Shown here: piece after piece, positions 1 through 9,737 of the stretch
Numbering within the stretch: position 1 is the stretch's first letter
How the letters are laid out: every line of letters begins with the position of its first letter
NCBI GenBank assembly: GCA_002841625.1
Contig: PHAG01000001.1
Span: 62,001-126,000 of the forward strand
Length of the DNA: 64,000 nucleotides
Origin: Firmicutes bacterium HGW-Firmicutes-1
GTDB taxonomy: Bacteria; Bacillota; Clostridia; Lachnospirales; Vallitaleaceae
Direction: 5' to 3'
The notes under the pieces: generated by a model
The model's database searches: none
What the model was told of the DNA's origin: nothing
Seen by the model: the letters and a program-made list of their open reading frames with translations, nothing else
Position numbers and translations under genes: made by a program

Positions 1-1093
<1,093 letters not shown>

Positions 1094-1141
1094 TTATAAT
1101 TCCTCCTATAATATGTTAAAACTATCAATTTTTTTGTGATA

Positions 1142-1726
1142 TTAATTTACTACCTTAACCATACTAAATCTAAGTACACGATCCTTGAACATATATCCTT
1201 TTTGAAGCACTTCTATAACTTCGTTTTCACCATAATTTTCATCTTCTTCATGTGAAACTGCATGATGCAAATTAGGATCAAATTCCTGATAGAGGGCGTC
1301 CATTTCTTCTACACCTAGATCTTTCATTGCCCCTAATAGTTGTTTGTAAATCATTTCAATGCCTTGCACAAAGGAATTTTCTTTTTCTTCTTCTGATGCG
1401 ATTCCTAATGCTCTCTCGAAATTGTCTATAATTGGCAAGAATTTTTCAAATACTTCCTTGGATCCATTTTCATACATTTGAGATTTTTCTTTTATTGTTC
1501 TTTTTCTAAAATTATCATATTCAGCCATAGTACGTTGGAGCTTATCAAGATAGCTCTTAGCAATGTTTCTCTCTGCTTGAAGCTTTGATTCAAAATCCAT
1601 TTCTGTCTCATCTAATTCTACATCAAGAGCAGTGTCTATCACTTCTTCCATGATTTCATCCTTTACTTCTGTGTCTTCTGTAGTCGTATCATTTGCTGTT
1701 TCTTGTTTTAATTCGTCTTCTATCAC
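1142..1726 (-). CDS. grpE: Nucleotide exchange factor GrpE
   Basis: GrpE releases ADP from DnaK. The 194-residue protein has an acidic, low-complexity N-terminus (about residues 1-50), then a long helical region (ERNIAKSYLDKLQRTMAEYD), then the family signature FRKRT and FLPIIDNFERAL near residues 78-108. It ends in the typical beta-rich head (HHAVSHEEDE, GYMFKDRVLRFSMVKV). The start codon is GTG at 1724-1726, with AAGGTGG seven bases upstream. It lies 18 bp after hrcA and 48 bp before dnaK, so the three form one operon. Length and motifs are normal for the family. Confidence 0.97.
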   Translation of the reverse strand: MIEDELKQETANDTTTEDTEVKDEIMEEVIDTALDVELDETEMDFESKLQAERNIAKSYLDKLQRTMAEYDNFRKRTIKEKSQMYENGSKEVFEKFLPIIDNFERALGIASEEEKENSFVQGIEMIYKQLLGAMKDLGVEEMDALYQEFDPNLHHAVSHEEDENYGENEVIEVLQKGYMFKDRVLRFSMVKVVN

Positions 1727-1744
1727 TGTTTTTCCACCTTTCCT

Positions 1745-2788
1745 TTAGCTTCCTTTGTCGCCTTTTATAAGTTTTTTCTCCATACTATTGATTAAATATT
1801 TTAAAGAAGAAATAGTATTCATATAATCCATCCTTTTAGGTCCGATGATTCCAATTGCACCAACCATCTCTCCACCTATACTATAAGATGTCGTAATAAT
1901 ACTACATTCTTTCATTTCAGCAACTTCAATTTCTTCACCAATCTTAATCTTAATCTTGCCATCTTCATTGCCTGTCATGCTATATAACAGCGTTTTTAAA
2001 GCGCCCTTTTCTTCAAAGGTATCAATTAACTCCATTGCTTTCGTAACATCACTAAATTCAGGGAATTTAAGAATATTGGTCGTGCCTGATGTATAAATAT
2101 CTGTATCGTCTATAGACGCAATTGTTTGACCTACTACATCAAGAACCTTGGTAATAATTTCAAAATTAGTATCTGCATATTTTTGAATACTTTGGATCAA
2201 AGGTAGATTAATTTGTTCAAGAGTTAACCCGTATAAATGTTCATTAAGGATAAAGGTTAGCCTGTTGAGAACATTTTGTTCAATGCCTTCTTTAATATCG
2301 ATCATATAGTTTTTGATGGTATTTCCATCTGTTACTACAACTGCAAGAAGTTTCGTTGGTTCAAGACAAATGAGTTGAATGTTTTTGATTTTACTCTTCT
2401 TGTATTGTGGTGTGGAGATCATTGTTGCATAACGGGTTTCCTTCGCAAGCATTTTAACAATATCTTGCAAAAGATTTTCTATACGATCTGCTTTTTGTAC
2501 TAAATCCTCAAGTAGCGCAATTTTTTTCATCTGTGATTTTTGATTATCCAACAAAATATCTACATATAGTCTATATCCTTTGTCAGAAGGGATTCTTCCA
2601 GATGATGTATGAGGTTGCACAATAAAACCAAGCTCTTCTAGGTCAGACATCTCGTTTCGAATCGTCGCTGGGCTAATGCCTAAATCATAATTCTTTGATA
2701 TCGTCCTAGAACCTACTGGCTCTGCTGTATCAAAATAGCTTGATATAATAGCTTGAAGAATTTTCATTTTTCTATCATTTAATTCCAT
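1745..2788 (-). CDS. hrcA: Heat-inducible transcription repressor HrcA
   Basis: HrcA is the repressor that binds CIRCE operators and is kept active by GroEL. The 347-residue protein begins with a winged-helix region (MELNDRKMKILQAIISSYF; TISKNYDLGISPATIRNEMS), followed by the highly conserved SSGRIPSDKGYRLYVD near residues 62-77. The C-terminal GAF-like part contains IGEEIEVAEMKECSII and GAIGIIGPKRMDY. It is the first gene of the operon and its own promoter region holds a perfect CIRCE, so it is autoregulated. Start ATG at 2786-2788, preceded by a GGTGG-type ribosome site. Confidence 0.98.
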   Translation of the reverse strand: MELNDRKMKILQAIISSYFDTAEPVGSRTISKNYDLGISPATIRNEMSDLEELGFIVQPHTSSGRIPSDKGYRLYVDILLDNQKSQMKKIALLEDLVQKADRIENLLQDIVKMLAKETRYATMISTPQYKKSKIKNIQLICLEPTKLLAVVVTDGNTIKNYMIDIKEGIEQNVLNRLTFILNEHLYGLTLEQINLPLIQSIQKYADTNFEIITKVLDVVGQTIASIDDTDIYTSGTTNILKFPEFSDVTKAMELIDTFEEKGALKTLLYSMTGNEDGKIKIKIGEEIEVAEMKECSIITTSYSIGGEMVGAIGIIGPKRMDYMNTISSLKYLINSMEKKLIKGDKGS

Positions 2789-2827
2789 TTGATCACCACC
2801 TTAATCTCAGGAAATCTTTTGTTGTTG

Positions 2828-2854
2828 TTAGCACTCTCATCGAACGAGTGCTAA
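2828..2854 (-). promoter_or_regulatory. CIRCE operator (HrcA binding site)
   Basis: TTAGCACTC, nine bases, then GAGTGCTAA: an exact match to the classical CIRCE inverted repeat. It lies between the predicted promoter (2866-2894) and the hrcA start, in the leader, where bound HrcA would block transcription of hrcA-grpE-dnaK. Confidence 0.98.
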
Positions 2855-2865
2855 CGCTTGACAAT

Positions 2866-2894
2866 AAAATATCACTTTGAGGCGACTTTGTCAA
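2866..2894 (-). promoter_or_regulatory. Vegetative (SigA-type) promoter of hrcA-grpE-dnaK
   Basis: On the minus strand TTGACA (2889-2894) is followed after exactly 17 bases by TATTTT (2866-2871). The CIRCE starts about 12 bases downstream of the -10, the usual geometry for this operon. Confidence 0.8.
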
Positions 2895-2925
2895 TAGAAT
2901 TTCTAAAAATATTTTATTTTTTTGT

Positions 2926-4125
2926 CTATAAAATGAACTTAGCAAGTACATAATTACTTATGTCTATCCCTTTATTGGTTAGGCTTAGGCGATCCCCCTC
3001 CTCAATCAACAAGTCTTGCTTTATTAAGTCAAATACTACTTCACCATATTGTTCTTCAATTTTTTGATTGAATTTATTTAAATAATCTTTTTTACTGATT
3101 CCCTCCATTAACCTAAGTCCAAGGAACATAAATTCTTCTTTTTGAGCAATTATTGTTGATGGGGCTTTATTTGATATGATTTCATTCAAGTCCCCTTGAG
3201 CATTCATATATTGATCTATATTCCTTGTGTTATCCATTCGTATTTGGTCATAATAGGAAGCTGCACCTAGTCCAATACCAATATACTTCCCTAAAGTCCA
3301 ATATACTTTATTGTGCTTGCAAGAAAAGCCCTTTTTACTATAGTTTGATATTTCATAATGCTCGTAGCCTTTTTGAGCTAAGCATTCATTCGCATACCAA
3401 TACATAGTTCTTTCTATTTCTTCATCTGGCAGTTCCCATTTCTTTTGCTGATATTGACTGTAATATGGCGTATCTTCTTCAACTAGCAAACCATACACGG
3501 AAATATGTTCAGGATTTAGGATCAGGACTTGCTTCAAAGTTTCTTTCCATTCTCCCAACGTCTGATTTGGCAACCCAAACATTAAGTCAACATTGATATT
3601 ATCATACCCTATTTCACGAAGCATATTAAAATTCTGGGCAAATTCTTCAAAGGTATGAATCCGCCCTAAGTGTTTGAGTCGTTCATTATCAACTGCTTGT
3701 AGACCTAGACTAATTCTATTAATACCAAGTATTTTATAGATTGTACCCTTTTCCCTTGAAATTGTTCCTGGATTACATTCAATCGTTATTTCTGCTGTTG
3801 GTTCTAAGTTGAAATTTTCTTTTATTTCCTTCATTATTGATTCAATATATTTTGCTTCAATTACTGATGGTGTACCTCCACCAATGAATATACTCTTGAC
3901 AATATTGTTTCGTAATAATGAATGATAGCTTCTGATTTCTGCTACCAATGCAGTGATATATTCATCTATTTTATCGTCTTCATGGGCAAATGAAAGAAAG
4001 TCACAATAATTACATTTGCTTTTACAGAAAGGGATGTGAATATACAAGCTTACTGGTTCTGTTGTTGGTTCTATTGTTTGTTCTATTGTTTGTTCTATTG
4101 TTGGTTCTATTGTTGGTTCTATCAA
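2926..4125 (-). CDS. hemW: Radical SAM heme chaperone HemW (oxygen-independent coproporphyrinogen oxidase-like)
   Basis: HemW is a radical-SAM protein now regarded as a heme chaperone rather than a true HemN. The motif PFCKSKCNYCDF (Cys 34, 38, 41) is the CxxxCxxC cluster site in the HemW form ending in CDF. GGGTPS, ECNPGT and LGLQAVDNERL follow in the radical-SAM core, and the C-terminal HemN domain is present (EEFMFLGLRLMEGI). Residues 2-24 are an odd repeat of IEPT/IEQT units encoded by 12-bp tandem repeats just ahead of the SAM domain. The start is TTG (4123-4125) with GGGGTG seven bases upstream. It follows lepA, separated by a palindromic repeat element. Length (399) is slightly above the usual because of the repeat. 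Confidence 0.95.
   Translation of the reverse strand: MIEPTIEPTIEQTIEQTIEPTTEPVSLYIHIPFCKSKCNYCDFLSFAHEDDKIDEYITALVAEIRSYHSLLRNNIVKSIFIGGGTPSVIEAKYIESIMKEIKENFNLEPTAEITIECNPGTISREKGTIYKILGINRISLGLQAVDNERLKHLGRIHTFEEFAQNFNMLREIGYDNINVDLMFGLPNQTLGEWKETLKQVLILNPEHISVYGLLVEEDTPYYSQYQQKKWELPDEEIERTMYWYANECLAQKGYEHYEISNYSKKGFSCKHNKVYWTLGKYIGIGLGAASYYDQIRMDNTRNIDQYMNAQGDLNEIISNKAPSTIIAQKEEFMFLGLRLMEGISKKDYLNKFNQKIEEQYGEVVFDLIKQDLLIEEGDRLSLTNKGIDISNYVLAKFIL
4053..4122 (-). repeat. 12-bp tandem repeat inside the 5' end of hemW
   Basis: About six units of a 12-bp sequence (minus strand ATAGAACCAACA, variants with CAA for CCA and one ACA for ATA) encode IEPT-IEPT-IEQT-IEQT-IEPT-TEP. Changes in copy number would keep the reading frame. 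The plus-strand shadow is a meaningless leucine/valine-rich ORF. Confidence 0.85.
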
Positions 4126-4150
4126 TTGTTTTCACCCCTTCAAAATTCTC

Positions 4151-4315
4151 AATTAACGATACAGAGATAAAAGCATTTTTTCTTCATGATTAATACGAAA
4201 GGCAGTAAGTGTTCATTTTTCGCCCGACCGGCCCAAGGGAAAGGCCAGAAAAATGAACACTTACTGCCAATAAAACGATACACCTATCAGAAAAAATGCT
4301 TTTGTCGACAGTCCG
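4151..4315. repeat. Nested-palindrome intergenic element, copy 1
   Basis: One of three near-identical ~160-bp elements. The outer arms of 17 bp are 4166-4182 and 4290-4306. The inner perfect 21-bp arms are 4201-4221 (starting GGCAGTAAGTGTTCA) and 4248-4268. The apical loop is GC-rich, with GGCC on both sides of an AAGG-containing turn. It lies between the lepA stop and the hemW start, both on the minus strand. It resembles no family I can name; it could be a MITE-like repeat or a 3'-end RNA structure. Confidence 0.85.
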
Positions 4316-4398
4316 AGCTATCTAATCACATGTATTAAATGGCTTAATTAAATTGTCAACAATCTAAGCTATCTGGCACATGTAATTAGATAGCTTAG
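4316..4398 (-). terminator. Inverted repeats 3' of lepA (possible terminator)
   Basis: Two overlapping inverted repeats lie directly after the lepA stop codon. A hairpin has 11-bp arms 4364-4374 and 4388-4398 (CTAAGCTATCT/AGATAGCTTAG). A longer pairing joins 4316-4333 with 4378-4395 (17 of 18 bases). No clear T run follows on the minus strand, so termination is only a guess; the two pairings are mutually exclusive. Confidence 0.4.
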
Positions 4399-4402
4399 TC
4401 AA

Positions 4403-6214
4403 TTATTCATCCAATTTCAAAACACTCATAAAAGCACTTTGTGGCACATCTACATTACCAACCTGTCTCATTCGCTTCTTTCCTTCTTTTTGTTTCTCAA
4501 GAAGTTTTCTCTTTCTCGAAATATCACCACCGTAACATTTTGCAAGTACATCTTTTCTCATCGCTTTCACCGTTTCCCTAGCAATAATCTTATTACCAAT
4601 TGCTGCTTGAATCGGTATTTCAAATTGATGCCTTGATATTTCTTTTTTGAGCTTTTCAACAATCTTCTTTCCTCTTTCAAAGGACGTATCTCTATGAACA
4701 ATAAAAGATAAAGCATCCACCAACTCTTTATTAATTAATATATCTAATTTGACAAGGTCAGATTCTTTATAACCAATTAATTCATAATCAAAAGAAGCAT
4801 ATCCTCTTGTTCTTGATTTTAATGCATCAAAAAAATCATAAATGATTTCATTTAAAGGCAGCTCATAACTCAGCTGCGCTCTAGTGGATTCAATATAGTG
4901 CATACCTAAGTATTCACCACGTCTTTCCTGACACAAATCCATAATTTGTCCAATGTATTCAGAAGGAACCATAATTTCAGCTTTAACAATTGGTTCTTCC
5001 ATAGATCTAACTTCTGATAAATCTGGTAAATCTAATGGATTTGATAAATTAATGACTTGTCCATCTGTTTTATTTATTTTATAGATAACACTAGGTGCAG
5101 TTGTTACCATATCTAAGTTGTATTCTCTCTCAAGTCTTTCTTGAATTATTTCTAAATGTAATAACCCTAAGAATCCACATCTAAAACCAAACCCTAAGGC
5201 AACAGAGGTTTCCGCCTCAAATATAAGTGCTGCATCGTTAAGCTGAAGCTTTTCTAAGCCATCTCTTAAGTCTTGATATTTTGCACCGTCAGCAGGATAC
5301 ATTCCGCAGTATACCATTGGATTCACTTTTTTATAGCCTGGTAATGCTTCACTTGCAGGGTTCTCTAAGTCTGTTATCGTATCTCCAACTTGCGTATCGC
5401 GTAGATTTTTAATGCTTGCAGTAATGTAGCCTACCGTTCCTGCAACAAGTTCTTCAGTAGGGATAAACTGTCCAGGACCGAAGTATCCAACCTCCACAAC
5501 TTCAAAAACCTTTTTTGTTTCCATCATCTTTATCTTTGTACCTTTTCTTACAGTACCTTCTTTTATCCTACAAAAAACGATTACACCTTTATAGGAGTCA
5601 TATTTAGAATCAAATATAAGCGCTTTCAGAGGGGCGTTACGGTCTTCAACTGGTGCTGGAATATCTGTAACGATTCTTTCTAATACTTCCTCAATATTCA
5701 AGCCTTCCTTCGCTGAAATCTGAGGTGCATTCGCGGCTTCAATTCCGATAATATCCTCAATTTCCGCTATAACTCTAACAGGATCTGCACTTGGCAAATC
5801 AATTTTATTGATAACTGTCAAAATTTCGAGGTCATGTTCTAGCGCTAAATAAACATTTGCAAGTGTTTGCGCTTCTATTCCTTGTGCCGCATCGACAACT
5901 AAAATAGCACCTTCACATGCTGCTAAGGATCTTGAAACCTCATAGTTAAAATCCACATGTCCAGGCGTATCTATTAAATTAAATATATATTCTTCTGAGT
6001 TTTTTGCAGTATAAATCAATCGGACTGCTTGCGCTTTGATTGTAATACCTCTTTCTCTTTCGAGATCCATATTATCAAGCACTTGCGCTTGCATTTCTCT
6101 TTCAGTTAATAGACCAGTCATTTGAATGATTCGATCTGCTAATGTAGATTTACCGTGATCAATATGGGCAATAATACAGAAATTTCTTATGTGATTTTGG
6201 TTGATTTCTGGCAC
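4403..6214 (-). CDS. lepA: Elongation factor 4 (LepA), ribosome back-translocase GTPase
   Basis: Translational GTPase that acts on stalled or post-translocation ribosomes. The 603-residue protein shows G1 AHIDHGKST (about residue 15), the switch region [13 protein letters not shown]3 DTPGHVDF and G4 NKIDLP. EF-G-like domains II/III/V follow ([20 protein letters not shown]), then the LepA-specific C-terminal domain ([20 protein letters not shown]). The start is GTG at 6212-6214 with AGGAGG eight bases upstream. In related Clostridia it is usually close to spoIIP and gpr; here about 20 kb of other genes intervene. Identification is secure. Confidence 0.98.
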   Translation of the reverse strand: MPEINQNHIRNFCIIAHIDHGKSTLADRIIQMTGLLTEREMQAQVLDNMDLERERGITIKAQAVRLIYTAKNSEEYIFNLIDTPGHVDFNYEVSRSLAACEGAILVVDAAQGIEAQTLANVYLALEHDLEILTVINKIDLPSADPVRVIAEIEDIIGIEAANAPQISAKEGLNIEEVLERIVTDIPAPVEDRNAPLKALIFDSKYDSYKGVIVFCRIKEGTVRKGTKIKMMETKKVFEVVEVGYFGPGQFIPTEELVAGTVGYITASIKNLRDTQVGDTITDLENPASEALPGYKKVNPMVYCGMYPADGAKYQDLRDGLEKLQLNDAALIFEAETSVALGFGFRCGFLGLLHLEIIQERLEREYNLDMVTTAPSVIYKINKTDGQVINLSNPLDLPDLSEVRSMEEPIVKAEIMVPSEYIGQIMDLCQERRGEYLGMHYIESTRAQLSYELPLNEIIYDFFDALKSRTRGYASFDYELIGYKESDLVKLDILINKELVDALSFIVHRDTSFERGKKIVEKLKKEISRHQFEIPIQAAIGNKIIARETVKAMRKDVLAKCYGGDISRKRKLLEKQKEGKKRMRQVGNVDVPQSAFMSVLKLDE

Positions 6215-6272
6215 TTAGACTGCCTCCTGTTCTCTTCAATTTCTGTTGCATATTATAGCATAGCCTTGTTAT

Positions 6273-7688
6273 TTAGGCAAGTGAAAAGAATTCTGTTAGA
6301 ACTTGATATATCCTAGTAATTCCTTCTACAATCTCCTCATCAGATAAATTTCCATAACCAATCATTATCTGCTGACGATATAAGCCTTTTATAATAGCAT
6401 GTTCTTCTACTGAAGGAACCGCTATACCCTTATTTTTTAATTGCTTAAATAAATTATTATCAAATATTACATCTTTAAAATGAATTACTAGATGAATTCC
6501 TGATGTATGTCCAATGATCTTAATTTGATCACCAAAAACCTCCTGTAAGGTTTTTATTACCAACTGGCTCTTATGTTGATACAGTTTGATAGATTTTCTA
6601 ACATGTTTATCTAAATATCCTTCTCGAATAAATCTTGCCAAAGTCAATTGTTCTAGCACCGGTGAATGAAGGTCTTCTGCATATTTAATAGCTTTTGCAC
6701 CCTCAATTAAATGCTCAGGCAAAATCATATATCCAATTCTAAGTGCTGGACATAGAATTTTACTAAAGGTACCCACATAGATAACTCTATTCGGGTCAAG
6801 ACTTTGCATAGATTCAATTGGGTCACCCTCATATCTAAACTCACTATCGTAATCATCCTCAACAATATAAGATGATTTATCACGAGCATAACGAATTAAA
6901 TCAATCCTTCTTTTGATGGGTAAGACGCTACCCATAGGATACTGATGAGAAGGTGTAGTAAAGATTAAACTTGGTTGCAAATCTGAAGGTAATAAATCTG
7001 TTATCATCCCTTTTTCATCTGTTGGTATAGAATGAATCCTCATATTCGTTTTTTCCAAACTTGCGATAATACCATGGCTTAGTGGATCCTCAACAAAAAC
7101 AAGATTGTTTATCGGATGAAACAATCGCCCTAGCATAGTAAACACTTGAGCTGCTCCAGTAGTAATTAGAACTTGTTCGGGTTGGCATTTCACCCCTCTA
7201 ACTCTTCTAAGATAATGGGTTAGTTCAAAGCGCAAATCATAACAACCTCTAGGTTCGTGATAGTCTAATTGAATGGAGGGCAAATCTTGACAGATTTTTT
7301 TATAAATATCTGCCCATATCTCTTTTGGAAACAAATCAAGATTAGGGACACCTGTTCTAAAATCTATTAGACCTTCCATCGGTTCATGCCTTAAGCCAAG
7401 AATGTTTTCTCTTTTAATTTCTGTGGATGCTTTGTAATGTTCAAGAATGATTCCATCAGCCACAAATGTACCTGCACTTTCTCTCGCTTCTACATAACCT
7501 TCGGCAATCAATTGATCATAAGCTTCTATAATAACATTTCTAGACAGACCCAGCTCTTTTGATAATTGCCTTGTGGAGGGCAATTTCTCATAAGGCTTAA
7601 GAAGCCCTGTAAGGATTTGATTTTTGATTGCTTGGTAAATTTGTCTTATAAGTGTGATTTGACTATTTCTATCTATGGTAAGATACAT
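6273..7688 (-). CDS. MocR-type transcriptional regulator (GntR winged helix fused to class-I aminotransferase)
   Basis: MocR/PdxR-family regulators bind PLP or a PLP-amino-acid adduct. The N-terminal ~75 residues form a GntR winged helix (LPSTRQLSKELGLSRNVIIEAYDQL). The rest is a fold-type-I aminotransferase with TTGAAQ, EDDYDSEF and the PLP lysine in GTFSKILCPALRIGY. I start it at the ATG 7686-7688, because TTGGAGG at 7694-7700 is its ribosome site rather than coding sequence; this gives 471 residues. It is divergent from the EamA exporter gene, which it probably regulates. Direct repeats at 7700-7737 look like its operator. The ligand cannot be told from sequence. Confidence 0.9.
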   Translation of the reverse strand: MYLTIDRNSQITLIRQIYQAIKNQILTGLLKPYEKLPSTRQLSKELGLSRNVIIEAYDQLIAEGYVEARESAGTFVADGIILEHYKASTEIKRENILGLRHEPMEGLIDFRTGVPNLDLFPKEIWADIYKKICQDLPSIQLDYHEPRGCYDLRFELTHYLRRVRGVKCQPEQVLITTGAAQVFTMLGRLFHPINNLVFVEDPLSHGIIASLEKTNMRIHSIPTDEKGMITDLLPSDLQPSLIFTTPSHQYPMGSVLPIKRRIDLIRYARDKSSYIVEDDYDSEFRYEGDPIESMQSLDPNRVIYVGTFSKILCPALRIGYMILPEHLIEGAKAIKYAEDLHSPVLEQLTLARFIREGYLDKHVRKSIKLYQHKSQLVIKTLQEVFGDQIKIIGHTSGIHLVIHFKDVIFDNNLFKQLKNKGIAVPSVEEHAIIKGLYRQQIMIGYGNLSDEEIVEGITRIYQVLTEFFSLA

Positions 7689-7699
7689 GATAACCTCCA

Positions 7700-7737
7700 A
7701 AATGTGGTTCTAAATAATTCGCCTAAATGTGGTTCTA
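7700..7737. promoter_or_regulatory. Direct-repeat operator for the MocR regulator
   Basis: AAATGTGGTTCTA occurs exactly twice, at 7700-7712 and 7725-7737, in the divergent promoter region. Its 25-bp period (just over two helix turns) fits known MocR regulators, which bind tandem direct repeats. It would control both the regulator gene and the exporter gene starting at 7793. Confidence 0.7.
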
Positions 7738-7792
7738 CACTATACCACTTTCATTTGTTATCATTATACCATAAAAAAAAGGAGCCCACTGT

Positions 7793-8734
7793 ATGAAAAA
7801 AACACATTCTGCTTATATCCAACTCTCGTTGGCCATGTTTTTTGCTGGAAGCACTGTTGTCGCTGGTAAATATATGGTAGACATACCCATTTTCATCTCA
7901 CAAACCATTAGCCTAATGTTTGCCCTAGTGTTCATATTTCCATTAGCAATTATAAAAGAAGGCAAAATAAGTCAATTTAAAATCAAGAAAAAAGATTGGT
8001 TCTTATTGTTTTTACAAGGTTTAACGGGAATTTTTATGTTTCGAATTTTTATTTTACTAGGTCTTAGATTAACCAGCGCTATTGAGGGTGGTATTATTAT
8101 GAGTACAACACCTGCAATTTTAGCACTATGCTCATTCCTATTTTTAAAGGAGAAAATCACAAGAAGAATCCTGCTTGGAATTATGATTAGTGTTTCCGGT
8201 ATACTACTCCTTAATACGAATGGGATTGTTTCTGGAGTTACCGGCTCATGGTCCGGTATACTTGGCAATTTTTTTGTTTTATTAGCTGTTGTTGGAGAAG
8301 TATTGTTTACTATTTTCAGAAAAAAACAATCCTTTGAATCACACCCTTTGACTACAACTGCCTTTGTTATTTTATTTGCTTTTCTATTATTTTTGCCTGT
8401 TGGAGCCTATCATAGCCTTGGATTTAACTGGGATTTAATAACACCATCTCAACTAATACCAATGTTTTATTATGGCGCCATCTGTTCTGCACTTGGCTAT
8501 ACGTGTTGGTTCAGTGGTATATCTAAAGTTAAAGTTAATGTTGCTGCAGGCTTTTCAGGAGTAATGCCAATTAGCTCTGTCATTTTATCCGTTATAATCC
8601 TTGGCGAAAAAATAACTTGGCAGCATATCATTGGTATGTTGTTAGCACTCCTAGGTATTTATACGATATCCAGTATAAGAAAATCAAAATTGCCTCAGTC
8701 GTCGTATTTAAGCAGTCAGCCCACGAGCTCATAA
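7793..8734 (+). CDS. EamA/DMT-family transporter (probable metabolite exporter)
   Basis: A 313-residue inner-membrane protein with about ten hydrophobic segments and the internal duplication of the drug/metabolite transporter superfamily. The first half ends near LGIMISVSGILLLNT (about residue 145) and the second ends near IGMLLALLGIYTI. The motif VMPISSVILSVIILGEKITW is typical of EamA repeats (AALEPVFAALLG-like). AAAGGAG lies upstream of the ATG. The divergent MocR regulator shares its control region, so export of an amino acid, vitamin B6 compound or similar metabolite is a reasonable guess; the substrate is unknown. Confidence 0.85.
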   Translation: MKKTHSAYIQLSLAMFFAGSTVVAGKYMVDIPIFISQTISLMFALVFIFPLAIIKEGKISQFKIKKKDWFLLFLQGLTGIFMFRIFILLGLRLTSAIEGGIIMSTTPAILALCSFLFLKEKITRRILLGIMISVSGILLLNTNGIVSGVTGSWSGILGNFFVLLAVVGEVLFTIFRKKQSFESHPLTTTAFVILFAFLLFLPVGAYHSLGFNWDLITPSQLIPMFYYGAICSALGYTCWFSGISKVKVNVAAGFSGVMPISSVILSVIILGEKITWQHIIGMLLALLGIYTISSIRKSKLPQSSYLSSQPTSS

Positions 8735-8764
8735 TTTAATGTCAAATTTGCTTATATAGAACAA

Positions 8765-9586
8765 TTATCTTAAAAACGGTAATTCTAATTGATCTAATAA
8801 GATAGAAGGATTTCTAAGTTTTCGATTTAACAATAAATCACCATGACAATCTGAACCCCCAGAAATGTAAAGTGAGTTAGCTTTACAAAAATCCACATAA
8901 TAGCCACTGTCTATTGGATTTATATAATAGGGTGAATAACATTCAAAGCCCTGTATTCCAAAGGATACCCATTCTCTTAATTGTTCTAAAGGCATAAAGT
9001 CTTGTTTAACATATGCAGGTGGATGAGCTAATATAGCAACAGCACCTGCTTGTCTAATATCTTCTATCACCTGCTCTGGTGAGTCGAATACAAGCTGTAG
9101 TTTATAGTTTATCATCAATTGAAAGAAGCTTTGCATATTATTCACTACTTTCTTATCAAGTAAGAAATTCAGAGATGGCCAGCCTCCTCTCGTTAAATCA
9201 TAACTATATTGTTCAAATTCCTCAAGTGATAATTGAGGATAGTCTTTTTTGACTGTTTCTATTACTGTGTTGTGATAATCTAGTCTTTGCTTATGATTTT
9301 TATTAACCCTTGCAACAAGAATTGGATTATTAAGATTAAAATCATAAGTGAGAATATGATATTCCATATTTTGAAAGGATGTAGAAATTTCAACTCCCGA
9401 AACACATGTGAGTCCATTGTTTTCAGCTATTATTTGAGCTTCAGCCACATTATCTATTGAATCATGATCTGTAATAGCAAAAGTACTTATGTTAGCTGTT
9501 TTAATATGCTCTATCGCCTTTTCTGGGGTCCAAGTGCCATCTGATGCTTGTGTATGAATGTGTAAATCAACGTATTTCTTCATCAT
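8765..9586 (-). CDS. PHP-domain metal-dependent phosphoesterase
   Basis: The 273-residue protein is a single PHP domain of the YciV/TrpH type. Metal ligands are seen in DLHIHTQASDGTWTP (residues 7-21), ITDHDSIDNV (about residues 39-48), GVEIS, LAHPPAY and the C-terminal GGSDCHGD. Characterised relatives hydrolyse nucleotide 3'-phosphates (RNase AM, 3',5'-bisphosphate nucleotidase). Start ATG-ATG; the first, at 9584-9586, has GAGGAAG upstream. It stands alone between the exporter gene (convergent) and the glycan cluster. The exact substrate cannot be inferred. Confidence 0.88.
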   Translation of the reverse strand: MMKKYVDLHIHTQASDGTWTPEKAIEHIKTANISTFAITDHDSIDNVAEAQIIAENNGLTCVSGVEISTSFQNMEYHILTYDFNLNNPILVARVNKNHKQRLDYHNTVIETVKKDYPQLSLEEFEQYSYDLTRGGWPSLNFLLDKKVVNNMQSFFQLMINYKLQLVFDSPEQVIEDIRQAGAVAILAHPPAYVKQDFMPLEQLREWVSFGIQGFECYSPYYINPIDSGYYVDFCKANSLYISGGSDCHGDLLLNRKLRNPSILLDQLELPFLR

Positions 9587-9737
9587 GAATTACTACTTCC
9601 TCTCTAGTTTATAAATGCTTTTTTTATACCAATCATATCATATCGATAATCTAATTTAGTAAATTATACGTATCATGAATCCTTATATCTTAAAACTATA
9701 ACCTTCGTTAAAAACAAAGTCAATATATTGTAATCAT

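Noticed and set aside
3990-4193. Leu/Val-rich open frame on the plus strand
   Set aside because: It is the antisense shadow of the 12-bp repeats at the start of hemW; it has no ribosome site and its composition is meaningless.
4151-4315. Palindromic element as an integron attC site
   Set aside because: attC sites have short 7-bp core sites and imperfect arms and occur after cassette genes of an integron; here no integrase gene is present and the arms are perfect 21-bp repeats.
7972-8268. 98-residue minus-strand frame inside the EamA gene
   Set aside because: Antisense shadow of a clear transporter gene; no ribosome site or recognisable domain.
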